Source of the DNA: Conchocele bisecta
Taxonomy: Eukaryota; Mollusca; Bivalvia; Lucinida; Thyasiridae
NCBI GenBank assembly: GCA_029237695.1
Contig: CM055277.1
Location: forward strand, 42,442,242 to 42,506,241
Length of the DNA: 64,000 nucleotides
Direction: 5' to 3'
Of the stretch, positions 20,161 through 31,665 are shown one piece after another. The translations under genes were made by a program, and so were the position numbers. Under the pieces are notes generated by a model. That model was not told the origin of the DNA. It did no database searches and was given only the letters and a program-made list of their open reading frames with translations. Numbering within the stretch: position 1 is the first letter of the stretch; each line of letters starts with the position of its first letter.

Positions 20161-20378
20161 ATAGGGATTACTTACAGTGGTTTTAACTTTATTGCGATAA
20201 CAAAAGCGTTCTGTATGAACTAAGTTCCAACGGAGACAACGCTATTATCTCCTTCCGCCTTTTGGCAAGGATAATAAAATTACTGATAAAGGCTAGGGCT
20301 GTTAAGCGGACAAAAAAGTTCAAGTTTCAATAATCTTGAAATTGCTGATATAATTCAATACCTTTCCTCTGATCTCCA

Positions 20379-20465
20379 CTACATCTTGGCGCTTGAGAAG
20401 CTATCTCGAAGGGCGTCAAATCGCGCAAACATTTCAGTGGCGACCTCGTCAACGCCATTGTTCTT
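20379..20465 (-). CDS. Possible short terminal exon, unassigned
   Basis: After CTATCATAG the frame reads KNNGVDEVATEMFARFDALR and DSFSSAKM to a stop. Codon content looks coding-like and the acceptor is plausible, but I do not recognise the sequence. It lies between two recombinase-like exons on the same strand and may be an alternative end of that gene or a chance frame. Confidence 0.25.
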   Translation of the reverse strand, partial: KNNGVDEVATEMFARFDALRDSFSSAKM

Positions 20466-21067
20466 CTATGATAGGAGTCCACCTAAACATGGTGTGGTGA
20501 AAATTATACTCCAATTATATTCATGCTTACAATAAATAGAGGTCACTGATGCCGAACCGTTGGTCCATAGCACTATAATCAACAAAGGTTTTTGGCCTAC
20601 ATGTATATAAGTTTGTGCACAAACAGTGAGTAACAGAAGTCTGATCAAACATCTGATAGATTTTGGAGCGTGAACATCTGTCAAGCAAGATGTAGATTAT
20701 CCTAGAGCTCAGTTTACGTGCGTAATCTGCAAGATTTTCTGTTTATTTCACTTATTTCTTATTTTATCACCAAAAGAGGCAATTTTGGTGTTTCTTTAGA
20801 ATCGTCTATTGAGAAGATCTGAGCATCCCAACATGACATTCCTTGGTGAAAATATAACAAATCTGCCCCAAATTACGCACCTTAACTCGAGCCTGAATTA
20901 CCAGTACATGGACTAACCGTAGTGCTGTACCTCATGAGCTCTGAGTCGGTTGTAAAGTGTGACCCTTGCAAACACTACGACGGTACTCTGGCGTACATTC
21001 TTGTAGGTCCAGTCTGCAAGTCCAGTTGATCGATTTTGTTTTCATATATTTGGACAGCTGCATCACA

Positions 21068-21358
21068 TCATCCGGCAGTGGTAATTGGTTTACGGCTATT
21101 GAACTGCAGTTCGGTTAGCAGTACTTTGGCTAATTTGAACGGCCGTCTGCCCCAATTCATAGTCATTAGTTTTAAGAAGTCTCGCCTCAGTTTTTCTTCC
21201 AATGTTCCCCGGACATCAATGCCGTTGCCACTTTCGCAGAAAGCTAGTAGTTTTATTTCGAAGCCAACGTTTTATGCATTGCTAGGTGATGCCAACTCTT
21301 TTCATTTGAAAGGCTTTGCTTTGCACATTTCAAAGCTGCCTTCACCATCAGATCAATG
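21068..21358 (-). pseudogene. Tyrosine-recombinase-like upstream exon, frameshifted
   Basis: After TTCTTCATCCTAAG it encodes IDLMVKAALKCAKQSLSNEK and so on to KTLASK and a stop. After a frame change it continues LLAFCESGNGIDVRGTLEEK and KLAKVLLTELQFNSRKP. The L-x-x-V-L-L-(T/A)-x-(L/V)-x-x-F-N-x-(R/K)-R-like end is the pattern that precedes the E-V position in Crypton-like recombinase proteins. With the later exons this outlines one decayed gene from 21.36 to 15.01 kb on the minus strand. More upstream exons were not found, because the DIRS element starts at 22.05 kb. Confidence 0.45.
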
Positions 21359-21469
21359 CTTAGGATGAAGAAAGTATTCCAGATTTGCTTTGAATGGTCC
21401 ATTTTTGCAAAGCCATTTTCAATTTTGCTGTCAACGCATAGTGAGGAGTGTAATTATTTTTCGCATTAA

Positions 21470-21545
21470 CCCGCCCCCCCCTCCCTCCCCCCTACCCCCC
21501 CCCCCTACCCCCCCCCCCTCCCCCCCCCCGCCCCCCCCCCACAAA
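21470..21545. repeat. Poly-C tract
   Basis: C-runs broken by T, A and G. The proline-rich plus frame through it is rejected as a gene. Confidence 0.85.
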
Positions 21546-22052
21546 CATTCCCCTGCCTTTGGCCCACCCCGGTTGTTGCAAGCATGATAATGAGGATCTG
21601 ATTATGCCACGGTTTCCAACATCATCCCATTAATTATCGAAAATACTTCATCATAAACCCAGGGAAGCTTCTCCACTACTTGACCACTTTCAGAATTTCT
21701 GTCTGAACTTGAAGCACGATTTGGTTAATTTGATTGAATCTTCCAGTCTTCAAGCGTCACATTGGTTGTGTCTGGGAATAACCCTCATGAGATTCCATTC
21801 TAGGCAAACAGGACATGGGCATATAGACTGAAATCAATCTGATTATCTCTTTTCTTCTGAAAGGATAATTTCTCCCTTCTTTTTCCAATATTACACGCAA
21901 TTTATGTTCGTGGACTGGACTTTTTTCGCAATAGTTATAATTTCAATTTTGCTGTTTTGGTTCCCAGTCTTAAGTTCGTTTACTTCAGCGGAGTATCACT
22001 GTGTTGCTTGGATAGCACATGATGCGAAAAATTGCTATACAGTTTACTGCAG
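21546..22052. other. Gene-free flank of the DIRS element
   Basis: No exon or recognised repeat was seen between the poly-C tract and the left end of the DIRS element. Confidence 0.35.
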
Positions 22053-22129
22053 GAAAATGGACCCCCCATCCAAACACTTGTGTGTTGGATGGGGGGCATT
22101 AGTGGGAATTAGGCCAGGAGCGGAAATAT

Positions 22130-22245
22130 TACAAGCATGTTTACTCGCGTAACCGAATCGAACTCGCTCTTTTAAAGGTTAAAAATAGCCGGTAGGCACG
22201 TGACTTTATCCGATCATACTCGGTGTCACAGCTACGGGGAAAACT
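22130..22245. repeat. DIRS inverted terminal repeat, left
   Basis: Starting ACAAGCATGTTTACTCGCGT, it is the inverse of 27266-27378 with a handful of substitutions and 1-2 nt indels. It includes TTAAAGGTTAAAAATAGCCG. Confidence 0.88.
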
Positions 22246-22383
22246 AATAGGGTTTAAAGCTTATGGTGACTTACAAGTACGACTACTACATGTCAAGGAA
22301 TCTTGTCATGTTTACATGACCAATAAATAGGGGGTAATACCAGTCACTGTTATACAGTGTATCTATCCTTATAGTAGGGCCGG

Positions 22384-22500
22384 TGCTTGTATATTTCCGG
22401 CCTCCGGCCTAATTCCAATAATGCCCCACATCATACACAAAGTGTTGGTTGCGGGGGTCCATTATTTTCATTCAGGCCTCGGCCTTTCATAGTACAAGCA
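22384..22500. repeat. DIRS internal complementary region
   Basis: The first part (from GCTTGTATATTTCCG to AATGCCCC) is the inverse of the left terminus at about 22096-22137. The second part (CCATTATTTTCATTCAGGCC to ACAAGC) is the inverse of the right terminus at about 27370-27409. Joining the two ends gives the order seen here, as in DIRS-1. Confidence 0.82.
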
Positions 22501-22869
22501 GATTTAAGAAGTCAACATAAGATTTCTTGTCAAACACAGACATGTAATTAATTTTCTCAAAACATGGTTTTCGACCACAAAAAACTGCACATACTGAACA
22601 ACACTGTATGAATAGAAAGCCTTTTATCCATCAGAACAATATAATTTGTATTCTAATCTCACTACCAAAACTGGTTCTCAATGTGTGGTGTAACAATAAC
22701 ATCAGTCTGTAACTTTTTACATGTACACTAAACAATAACATCTGAAAACATTCAACTATTGTCTCAAACAATCCCCAACTCGCACAATATTGTATTGTTT
22801 ATCTGTTTAGTACATTCAATTTCAAAACTCATTTAGTCTTAGATCACACTGAATCTCGCAGATAAAATT

Positions 22870-23400
22870 TTCTAAAATTTTAGACCGAGCTCCAATCTGC
22901 CGTTCCTGAGAATATCTGATAGTTTACACCTTGCTTTCATCGCAGCAGATGACGCTGCTCTCGAAATGAATTGCTTTGTATGTATTCTTTATCCATATTC
23001 CTGACATTAACAACACAGACTTCAACCACCTGGTACTGTTCTGGTAGTTACCGCTTGATATGTCGCAAAAGTAGTAAACAAACTGTGATCTTTTCCTATT
23101 TGTCTTAGTTTGTTTCTAGTAAAATAATTCATGTTTTCAATGGACACAACTCAATCCTTATCAAATGCACTTAAATGTAGCTCAAAGTTCTCCCTGCTTT
23201 CGATCTTTTCAAGTGAATCAAATAAAGTCACACTATTGTCTGGGATAATCATCGTATCCATTCGTAGGGCCACCAAAGTTTGTGCGCGAAGCGCTGTCGA
23301 CAAAGCATTAATGCCCCAACTGGTACATAACATCTTCAGTGTTAATCTATGTACGGGTACCACTTGGACAAACTGTTTCAACTCTATGAAACATCCCACG
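22870..23400 (-). pseudogene. DIRS tyrosine recombinase domain, broken
   Basis: 23399-23151 encodes KQFVQVVPVHRLTLKMLCTS, then TALRAQTLVALRMDTM, the box-I segment with the catalytic Arg. It continues SRENFELHLSAFDKD. Downstream, in shifted frames, come STRWLKSVLLMSGI and a SRAASSAAMKARCKLSDILR segment corresponding to the H-x-x-R box. Stops and frame changes are present, and the final Tyr was not located. Confidence 0.65.
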
Positions 23401-23597
23401 TGAATTTGTATCTGGGTGTCGGGGGATTTGATGCAAAGATACCCTTCATAATCGTTTCACAATAATGAAAATCTGGTGTGAAGAGGTGCAGCTGTCAGTT
23501 TTATGTTTCAATATACTGATTTGTGCGTGTTAAGGACACTATATGATTTTTTCTTGTTTTTTTAAGATATAGTAATATATGGCCAACTATATCTGAT

Positions 23598-24162
23598 TCA
23601 GCTGTCGAAATGAATCACAGGTTCCTGAGACGACACCACAAATCCAACTTCGCATGCACCTGATACTGTTTTCTTGTTCCGCTTTCTCCAACTGTCAATA
23701 TGGTATTGACGCATCTGCCGGAACTCCCTGGTCTTCAAGTCGATCCTGACAACACGGGCTCCAAGCATCTGTAGTTTCTCCCATGGGATGAATTCTCCAG
23801 GTTGTGTGGAGGTCAATATGTCCGATGTCGTGGCAACTAAATGGGAGAGGAAATTCAGACTTGAAGATATGGGGTAACCATGTCTGATTTGTCCAAAATG
23901 GACACCACAATCATTGCCTTTTCCACTTTATTATAGCGATCTTGTCAAAATTTTCCCATCTGACTAAATGGTGTATTATTGTATGTACAAATTTGGACCA
24001 ATCTATAGGAAAAGGCATTGACGTGGAAAGCTTCTGGAAGCTAGGCATCCAGGAAAAATAGCATTTCCAACTGCAGCATTCAACCTTGAGGCAAACAACT
24101 CTATGTTTGGACATAACAACTTGACTTGAATAATCTATCAAAAATGTTTTTAGAGTTTCCAT
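23598..24162 (-). pseudogene. DIRS pol C-terminal (methyltransferase-like) region, broken
   Basis: Readable pieces include DWSKFVHTIIHHLVRWENFD, then LWCPFWTNQTWLPHIFKSEF and HTTWRIHPMGE. The P-x-W-x-x-Q-x-W-(F/L)-P signature follows the RNase H in DIRS pol proteins. At least two frame changes are needed to connect the parts. Confidence 0.5.
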
Positions 24163-24171
24163 TCAGTTGTA

Positions 24172-24640
24172 TCAGAGGATAATACGAGAATAAAAATCTG
24201 CTGTAATATTCTCTTTGCCAGGTAAATAGAAAGCTGAGATATAGATGTTCTTTCTAAGCTCCAGTTCCAAATGTTTTTTGCCATCTTGTCCTATTCCATG
24301 CAATGCATACCCGCCATGGAATTCACATACGAGAATGGCAGTTAGTACTCCACCCACCCCCCCCCATCAGATGTGTATTTACAACTTGTATACCGTTTGG
24401 TCTCTTAATCCAGGAATTCAAGGCAAGAAAAATTGCGAGCAAATCTAGAAAGTTTATATGCTGAGCCTTTTCACTGTCTAACCATCTGCCACCTGCATAT
24501 TCTTTTTTGTCAACACAACAATGCAACCCCAACCATGAGATTGATGTATTAGTATGAATACCATATTCTGATAGGTTCAGGTTTGATCCAACTTTCCTTT
24601 CCTTTGCAACTATATTATCAGTCCACATGAAACTTCATCA
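24172..24640 (-). pseudogene. DIRS RNase H domain, broken
   Basis: The upstream frame (24628-24323) has SISWLGLHCCVDKKEYAGGR and QHINFLDLLAIFLALNSW, the G-G-R-W...H-I-N-x-L-(E/D)-L-L-A pattern of DIRS RNase H. The downstream frame (24357-24172) ends SAFYLPGKENITADFYSR, matching the (H/Y)-(I/L)-P-G-x-x-N-x-x-A-D-x-x-S-R close. A frame break separates them. Confidence 0.68.
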
Positions 24641-24654
24641 ATTGCCCTTGGAGC

Positions 24655-25620
24655 AGATCATCATACGCTCATAATGTCAGTGTCTGCAAGTGAGCCTCAG
24701 TCTTACTTATGTTCTAACTTTCTATAATACAATGGAGCTTATAAAACAGCGTGGATATGCATTAATCAAAAAACCATAATGAATGATTGCCATTTCTTTT
24801 ATTTTTACTTGCGTGTGGCTAATTAATTTTGAGCCAGCTGTCAGATCTTGTCAAACTTTTTGCTCCGGTAGAAAAAACCTTAAATTGTACAGAATCTAAG
24901 ATGTATCCAAGAAACACAATTTTTTGTGTTGGAACTACACGGACTTTTCTTTATTAATACGAATCCATTTGACTCTAGTTTTCTGCATCATTTTTACGTT
25001 TGTGGCACATAATTTCATTAATCCGAGTTCTTATGAATCGAGTGTCAATGATAATAAGAGCACCTAATTTCCATTTGTCTGGGAAAATCCATTCTCTGGT
25101 TTCAGGGGTTTTTTGTGAAACAGATGGCGCGGCTAGAAAAGTCGAACGGAAGACAACGAAAGGCGTACAATTTTCCCTCGCCATGGATTTTTTAGAATAT
25201 TTTTGATTGGATTCATGCATAGGTATCGAAAAATATGCTGATTTAGATCAAAGAATGTCATAAAATCAATCTTTTGTAGTGATCAAGAACCAAACGGAAA
25301 GTTCTTGTTAAAACGTCCTAATGACAAACTGGTTAGCACTTCAAGTTTATAACCGGTCTGAACTTCCATTAGGTTTCGAAACCAGGAAATATTAGATATA
25401 ATTTTGGCTTCCTCATAGGACCGACGAACAATATCGCCATTAGCAAATAATTGCTCGTACTTTCCTCGTCACCTATTTTTTCTCCTCTGACGAAAATTGA
25501 TTTCATTTGGAATAGTATTTGTACCGGAGTTTCGTCAAAATCTATTTTATATCCCTGTCGGTCTGCCAATACCCATTTAATCTTTCGTTAATGCCTTTCC
25601 ACTCTTCAAAACAGGCCAAT
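24655..25620 (-). pseudogene. DIRS reverse transcriptase domain, broken
   Basis: From right to left: QGYKIDFDETPVQ (25.56 kb), GKLYAF-(R)CLPF-like words (about 25.17 kb), and FTKNPETRE in mixed frames. Near 24.93 kb are GFVLINKEKSV-like and FLGYI(L)DS-like words. These are in the order of RT motifs and the palm-to-thumb segment of DIRS pol. The YLDD-equivalent region near 25.05 kb is degraded (IIIDTRF). Confidence 0.6.
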
Positions 25621-26099
25621 AATCTATCAGATTTGCTCACCTTTGCCTTGGAGTCAGTCGCTCTTTGTGGGCCCGGATACCCGACGCTGAGTCACGGTTG
25701 CACTGCTTTACGGATTTCTGGGATATTGGTGGCCGAACTGGACCGTAGCCTGTGCCACTGGGTGTGCATTGTAGCCGTATCCGGTAAACCGTACGGGCGG
25801 GCTCTGTATGTGCCCCTGCCTATGGGCCCGTGGTGGGTCATAGCCCCCTGACCTACCAGCCGAAAACATCGGGTTTTACCCACGACCTCTGGGTTTTCTA
25901 TAGTTGAAAGGAAATGGCGATTTTCCTACTTTAATGCTGGTTTCGCATTTCTTCATTCTTTGGGATTTCGTCTAACCGAAACAAATAGCCGGAGTTTGGC
26001 GTATTGATTATTACAATATTTGGCATATCGCGGTTTTAAATCGGTCTCAACAGGTACCGCTTCTGATGCTGATGTTAAATTGCACTGGCTAGAATCACC

Positions 26100-27007
26100 A
26101 AGGCATCGACAAAAGGTTTGTGTTCGGAATGAGCCAATATGGGTTTAAGAAACCTTTGCCAAATTCATATGGAACCATCAGGCTGTAATAAGCCCTTGAT
26201 GGTCCCGGGAACGACTTATCAGTCATTTGAACTCTCTTCTAAACGTAAAAGTTCATTCCAGATTTCTATTAACCTTTGGCGCACACAATGTTTTCACAAT
26301 TTGAAGGGACTTATATGTGTCAATAACTCATTTATCTGGCAAGGTTTTGTACATGCGGTGTTTAATGAGGGTTCCGCAAGATTGGGCTCACCCCTTCCCC
26401 CCTTTCGGGGGCCTTTATTTGGGCAGGCAATAAAAATCTTCAGTGTCCTCCACGACGTGGTTTCTTTTCTGTGTAACAAATGTTCTCCCATTTGGGTGTG
26501 CACTACTGCGTCTCCCAATTTCCATGTCTTCGTTCAAATTTAGTGGATCGTCAGAGATAGGGTTATGTCCGAACATAGGGGGTCCATTCTCGTGTAAAAC
26601 TTCCGAGTCGTACACTCGCTGTATGGGTAAAACGGGCGCTGGCTGTTGCGACCCATACGCATTGCGTAATTTGTCTTGTCGTTTCTACTAGATAACTCTT
26701 CTATATTTCACCAAATTAATGGCCTTACCGGTTTATTGGGTTTGGAAACGGAGGATTTTTAGCATACAAATTGCTCTGTAATTTTCTGCTTACTTACGAA
26801 GCTGTTTGGGGCTCGAAATTTGGAGTACCTCGGGCCTAACCCTTGTTTTACATATGACAACCTTAGGGCGACACTGGGGGTTTTTGTTTGTTTTTATTTG
26901 TACGTCGTACAATTCCCCTCGGACTCAGAGGTAAACCCCGAGAAAACTAGTTCCTTGGATTCTTCGATAATAGAAAGGACATCGTCCTTCCCCGACTTAT
27001 TTGCCAT
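26100..27007 (-). pseudogene. DIRS gag-like region, broken
   Basis: An ATG at 27007 starts MANKSGKDDVLSIIEESKEL, which stops after 37 codons at 26894. Other minus frames at 26.3-26.6 kb (with EVLHENGPPMFGHNP) are probably the same ORF shifted. The position at the 5' end of the element supports gag; there is no conserved motif to prove it. Confidence 0.4.
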
Positions 27008-27265
27008 GATTACCCAAAGTGGTCAAAAGGGGTGAAAACCCGAATTCCGAAAGGCACATATAATGGACCGGCTAGGAACCGAAAGTAGACACGTAGAGCA
27101 GCTATTATAAACTGAAGCAATACAGGTTTGTGAATTAAGTGTCATATATAGACATCAACTCCTAACTACGTTAGAAATACAAAATAACCCATTTCAAATA
27201 TATTTTATGTACTGTATGCGTGTCACTTACCGGCGAAGTTCACCTTCGGACGCAAAAATAACTAT

Positions 27266-27378
27266 GAGTTTCCCCGTGCGGGACACCGAGTATATCGATA
27301 AAGTCACGTGGCCTACCGGCTATTTTTAACCTTTAAAAGAGCGAGGTTCGATTCGGTTACGCGAGTAACATGCTTGTA
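27266..27378. repeat. DIRS inverted terminal repeat, right
   Basis: Inverse of 22130-22245, including CCTACCGGCTATTTTTAACC. The sequence from here to about 27410 also matches, inverted, the second half of the internal complementary region. Confidence 0.88.
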
Positions 27379-27559
27379 TATGAAGGCCGAGGCCTGATGA
27401 AAATAATGGGCATGGATGTTTAGAATTAAAAACAACGATCACTACGTTTCCGAGCACCTTTCCTCGTAGTTGACCTTTTCAATACTATTCTAACATAGAT
27501 GGCACGATTATTAATATCACGTGCGATTTCTTCGTCGTCCTACGTCTTTCGTCGTCTAC

Positions 27560-28540
27560 TGGTAGATTCTCGGAGTGGAATGGTTTCTCGTGGATTCATT
27601 AGCTGAAATATCATCACGGGACATGTTGGAAGTTATTAACGGACGCCATCATCACGGGACATTCTGGCAAGGTTCAATATCGGGAAAGCATCACCTCGGG
27701 GACATTATGGTAAAGGGTTCATTATGGGAGCTTCACCAAGGACATTTTTGGATGGTTCATTATGGGACGCATCAACACGGGACATTCTGGAAGGTTCTTC
27801 ATGGGTAGGCATCACCTCGGGATTTCTGGAAGGTTCATATATCGGACACTTCACCACGGGACATGTTGGAATGTTCATGATTCGGCGGCATACCCACAGG
27901 GCATGTTGGAATTCTTCATTATCGGACGCATCACACGGGACATGTTGGAGTTCTTCATTATCGGACGCATCACCACGGAAAATTCTAGAAGATTCACTAT
28001 CGGACGCATCACATCGGACATGTTGGAAGGTTCATTATCAGAGCATCACCACGGGACATTCTGAAGAATCACTATCGGACGGCATCATCATGGGAAATGT
28101 TGGAGATTCACTATATTGGGATATGATCAACACTGTCGCTGAATAACAAAAACTATTCATTGGTGGGGATGACTTGCAGAGTAGTTTTACTGTCAAAGGA
28201 CCCGATATAGTCGAGTATTCACGTGTGTAGATATGATGTCAGAATCAAACTTCACCAGAAGATCGCTATGCTGATACGAACAACATGGTCACTGATACCA
28301 CACTGTTCCTTGGTGGGGTTGGTTTGCGGAGTGGATTCATTGCATACAACTGAGGTTTGTGGGAGTTATTCACTTGTGTACATATGAGGTCGCTGTAAGA
28401 TTTCACTATCGGACGGCATCATCCCCGGGACATTCTGGAAAGATTAATATCGGTCGCATCATATGCGACATTTGGAAGATTCACTATCGGACGCATCATC
28501 TGCAACATGCTGGAAGATTCAATATTTCTGATAAGATTCA
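27560..28540. repeat. Degenerate ~40-46-bp minisatellite
   Basis: Loose units with core 'cggacgcatca-cacgggacat-tggaag-ttcattat' run from about 27590 to 28120 and return at 28396-28520. The open frames of 77-140 codons follow the repeat and are rejected as genes. Confidence 0.75.
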
Positions 28541-28554
28541 AAATGATTGCTGAT

Positions 28555-28650
28555 AACCACAATTTTCACTGGTGATGATTTGCGGAGTAGATTTACTGGC
28601 GATGATTTGCGGAGTAGATATAATTGGCGATGATTTGCGGAGTTGATTTT
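28555..28650. repeat. Short tandem (~34 bp x 3)
   Basis: Three units of GGCGATGATTTGCGGAGTAG type. Confidence 0.7.
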
Positions 28651-28699
28651 ACTGTCTACGACCGAGATAGTTGAGTTATTATCTTGTGTATTGTCAACC

Positions 28700-29755
28700 T
28701 CTCTGGAAGATTCACTATTGCTGATACATTCATCCCCAAAACTTGGTGTCGTGATAAAACACTTATTATTTAGTGTGGTGATTTGCAAGTAACGAATTAC
28801 CGTCTACGACTGGACAGTAGGTTTTCAATTGTGAACAGTGTAGCTTTGTAGCTGTGTTCCTTTCGTTGGCCCAATGAATATCTTCCAAGAAAGCTTCAAC
28901 GTGTTTGGTTTTCTTTCAGCAAGCCTGAAATAAAGTGTTTCTATGATATAATCATGTTGCTGTCAATAACAGCAACATTTTAGCAATGCGAGAGTTGTCA
29001 GCCTTGGGCGGACACTTCTGCCACGCTGATATCTATGCTATAAGGGATTGAATGAAGTTCATTTAAAATATTTCAAACAGGTACTCGAGATATGAACTCA
29101 AGAAAGTGCATGCGGACGACGGCGGTCATATTCCATAGTATCGTGAAATAACAAAGTGTATGACGTACGAGGGGTGATCATAAAATTTGAGAACTAACAT
29201 TATTATCTTTTTCAAAAATATGAAGAAGCTGTTCAGAAATTTGGTATAATTCTATAATGAAGTACTATCGACATTAGCCAGCATTATTCTTGGGACGGGA
29301 GACAGCTACATGTACTATTTACTCTCGATGCATTGCCATTAATTTTCCTCACATTTTTCAGCACTGAACCTTTGGTCTTTAACCCTTTAAAATTGCCCGA
29401 ACTCGCTTCTTCACTAATTGTTCGATATATACCTCATGTTGTATGTGCCAATTGTGAAGGTTTATCCAGCGCAACCAAAAAGTGTTGCGCAAAAAAAATT
29501 GTTGACAAATGAATGCCTTTGCGTTCTGACAGTACACGCCTGCTAGACAGTCCAGAATTTCGGATTAGGCACAATGGTCGAGAACCAAACTGATTCACAA
29601 CATGCAACAAGAATCCTCATTACTACTGGTTCCCATTGTCCTTTAAATCGCTCCAAATCTCAAGGAAACGGCAGAGTTGACGTATTTCTTGTCGTAGCCT
29701 AGATAAAAAGCATCAGTTAGCATTAACAAGCAACAAGGTATATTGTAAACAGATA
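28700..29755. other. Gene-free stretch with dispersed repeat and lone mariner-like end
   Basis: The repeat near 28.98-29.15 kb matches part of 1.19-1.33 kb. TACGAGGGGTGATCATAAAA at 29166 resembles a mariner terminal repeat, but no partner was found. No exon. Confidence 0.4.
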
Positions 29756-31665
29756 CATTTTGATTTGAATATGGTTTACCGGCCTACCCATCAGCTCAAG
29801 GTCATCTAAGGGGGACGGGGTTAACGGTGGTCAAAATCCCGCTTGTCACCTGTTATGGTGGGGGGATCAAAATCAAGAGCTCAATATTTACATATACAGT
29901 AGAACTGTTTTAAGACCACCTGTGAATAGCGACCACCTGTCCCACAACGGCCAGTTAAACCCCCCGTCCAATTTGTTCTTTAAAAAGACTTGGAATAACG
30001 ACACACCTCCGAACAAGACCAGCGTCCAGCGATTTTCGTTACCCACGCGCATTTTTACTGCAAACAGCGACCATTAGGCCATTATCGACCAAGTCTGTTT
30101 TGTGGCAATAAAAAAATAACATCGCAATCGCGATTGTACTTTCATCACAAAACTCGGCGACATTTTTTCATGAAAAAAATATTGCATAACTCCTTTAACG
30201 GTAATTCCCGATAGTGTTTTCCGTGTCGTGTATTCCAATAGGCATAATGCAATTCTGCGCAAAGTCATAAACTCGATCATTAGCTGGCAAACGGTGTTTA
30301 CACCGTGCTGATTCGTCTAAGTGACAAGACTAAGACTTTAAACACACGGCGGCGTGTCATGTGTAAAATGTCCACAATCGGGGCACAAGGCCTTATCAAA
30401 GAGCATACACGCGGTTGCTGACATCAGTCACGTTAGTCCACACTATGAATGAGTACCACTGTCTGATGCGCAACATATATAGCGTTATTCCTAGCGGACC
30501 GGGAAACCAGTCTAAAGTGACACGACAAAGTGATTTTATGAAGCCCCCCCGTGGGTCTCGATCTCGACATCCCGGCTTATTGCATTAGCGACCAGACCAG
30601 GCAGTGGATTCGCGTAGTCTGCCCAGTGGTTTACAGGATTTACATATGCTGCGAATCTCTATTTAAAAACATCAGTAATTAAGTCACAGCGGACATTGCC
30701 AATTCGTCATTAGGCTGCTTAAATATTCGGGCTTGACCAGTACATTGGACAGAAGCAAATAGCCTGGTGTTCTCTCCTGTTTGGACACACTAGTCGTGGG
30801 GTTACGGGACGCATTCATGAAATATTTTTTGTTACAAAAAAAACTCGCGGTTTTCACAGGCCGCGCCACATAGGCTATCTTTTTAATACAGACTATATGA
30901 ACGCGTTATTAATTCAAACTGGTGGTGTGATATACTAATGGTCAATGCTAAGTAACATTACATGTAATTACGACAAAAGCTATTAAATGGGGCACCAAGG
31001 GCCGCGAGATATACTTATTCGTGAAGATAATTACTCCTTTGTATATTAATTTCCAAGCGAGGGGCTGGGTTCAGAACATAACAACAAGATGACAAACCAA
31101 AATAATTTGACTTTTTTAGCCATTTTCGTGCAATTTTTATTTGATGAAAAGCATGCATATTTATTACAATAAGATTGCTAATTACATGGTCCGACTTTGT
31201 TGTGAAACTGGGTAAATGTTCGACCCTTGGAACAACGGACCACCTGTCAACAACGACAACTTTGGCAACTTCCCTTTGCCGGTCGTTGTTCTCAGGTTCG
31301 ACTGTAGATACCTATTATTTAGCCTGAAAATAGAATAACATGACTGGTGCCAGGTCATGAACACACCCGAGTCGATAAGCCCAATCCCTAAGGTAATTTG
31401 ACTAGCACTATCTTCTACAACTTTTAAGGGGTATAACGGATCCAACTTAAAGTACAAGTTTCAATAACAAGGTAGCCAAAAAATAAACATGAACCAGATG
31501 ACAAACCCAGAGGGCCAAACGGGATATGGGATTTCAGTGATATATGATCCCCCATCGTTAATGCATTTAAGTTGCCTCCGACACAAGGATGGCTACTGTG
31601 GGCACAATTCTTGGGTTTGACCCTCTCCCCGATGCTGCACGGGGCAATTCCATGAAAGAAAGCTT
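29756..31665. other. Partial SINE-like copies in gene-poor DNA
   Basis: A partial SINE-like copy at about 29760-29900 starts at 'tttgaatatggtttaccggcctacc'. A longer one occupies about 31320-31660 ('gaaaatagaataacatgac', 'gatgctgcacggggc'). Between them are diverged 'gaccacctgt' repeats and unremarkable sequence. Short minus frames near 30.1 and 30.7 kb have no supporting splice sites. Confidence 0.4.

Larger units (their letters stand above)
22053..27410 (-). mobile_element. DIRS-family tyrosine-recombinase retrotransposon, near full length, mutated
   Basis: Inverted repeats lie at 22130-22245 and 27266-27378. An internal complementary region (22384-22500) sits inside the 3' end. Between the repeats, on the minus strand, come a gag-like start (27007), reverse transcriptase (about 25.6-24.65 kb), RNase H (24.64-24.17), a methyltransferase-like region (24.16-23.60) and a tyrosine recombinase (23.40-22.87). 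This is the order expected of DIRS elements, which circularise through the complementary region and integrate by recombinase. All domains carry frameshifts or stops, so it is dead unless the breaks are sequencing indels. A hairpin (22061-22097, CCCCCCATCCA-AACAC / GTGTTGGATGGGGGG) lies at the left end. Confidence 0.85.

Noticed and set aside
29166..29196. Second mariner element
   Set aside because: Only one terminal-repeat-like sequence; no inverted partner or transposase remains nearby.
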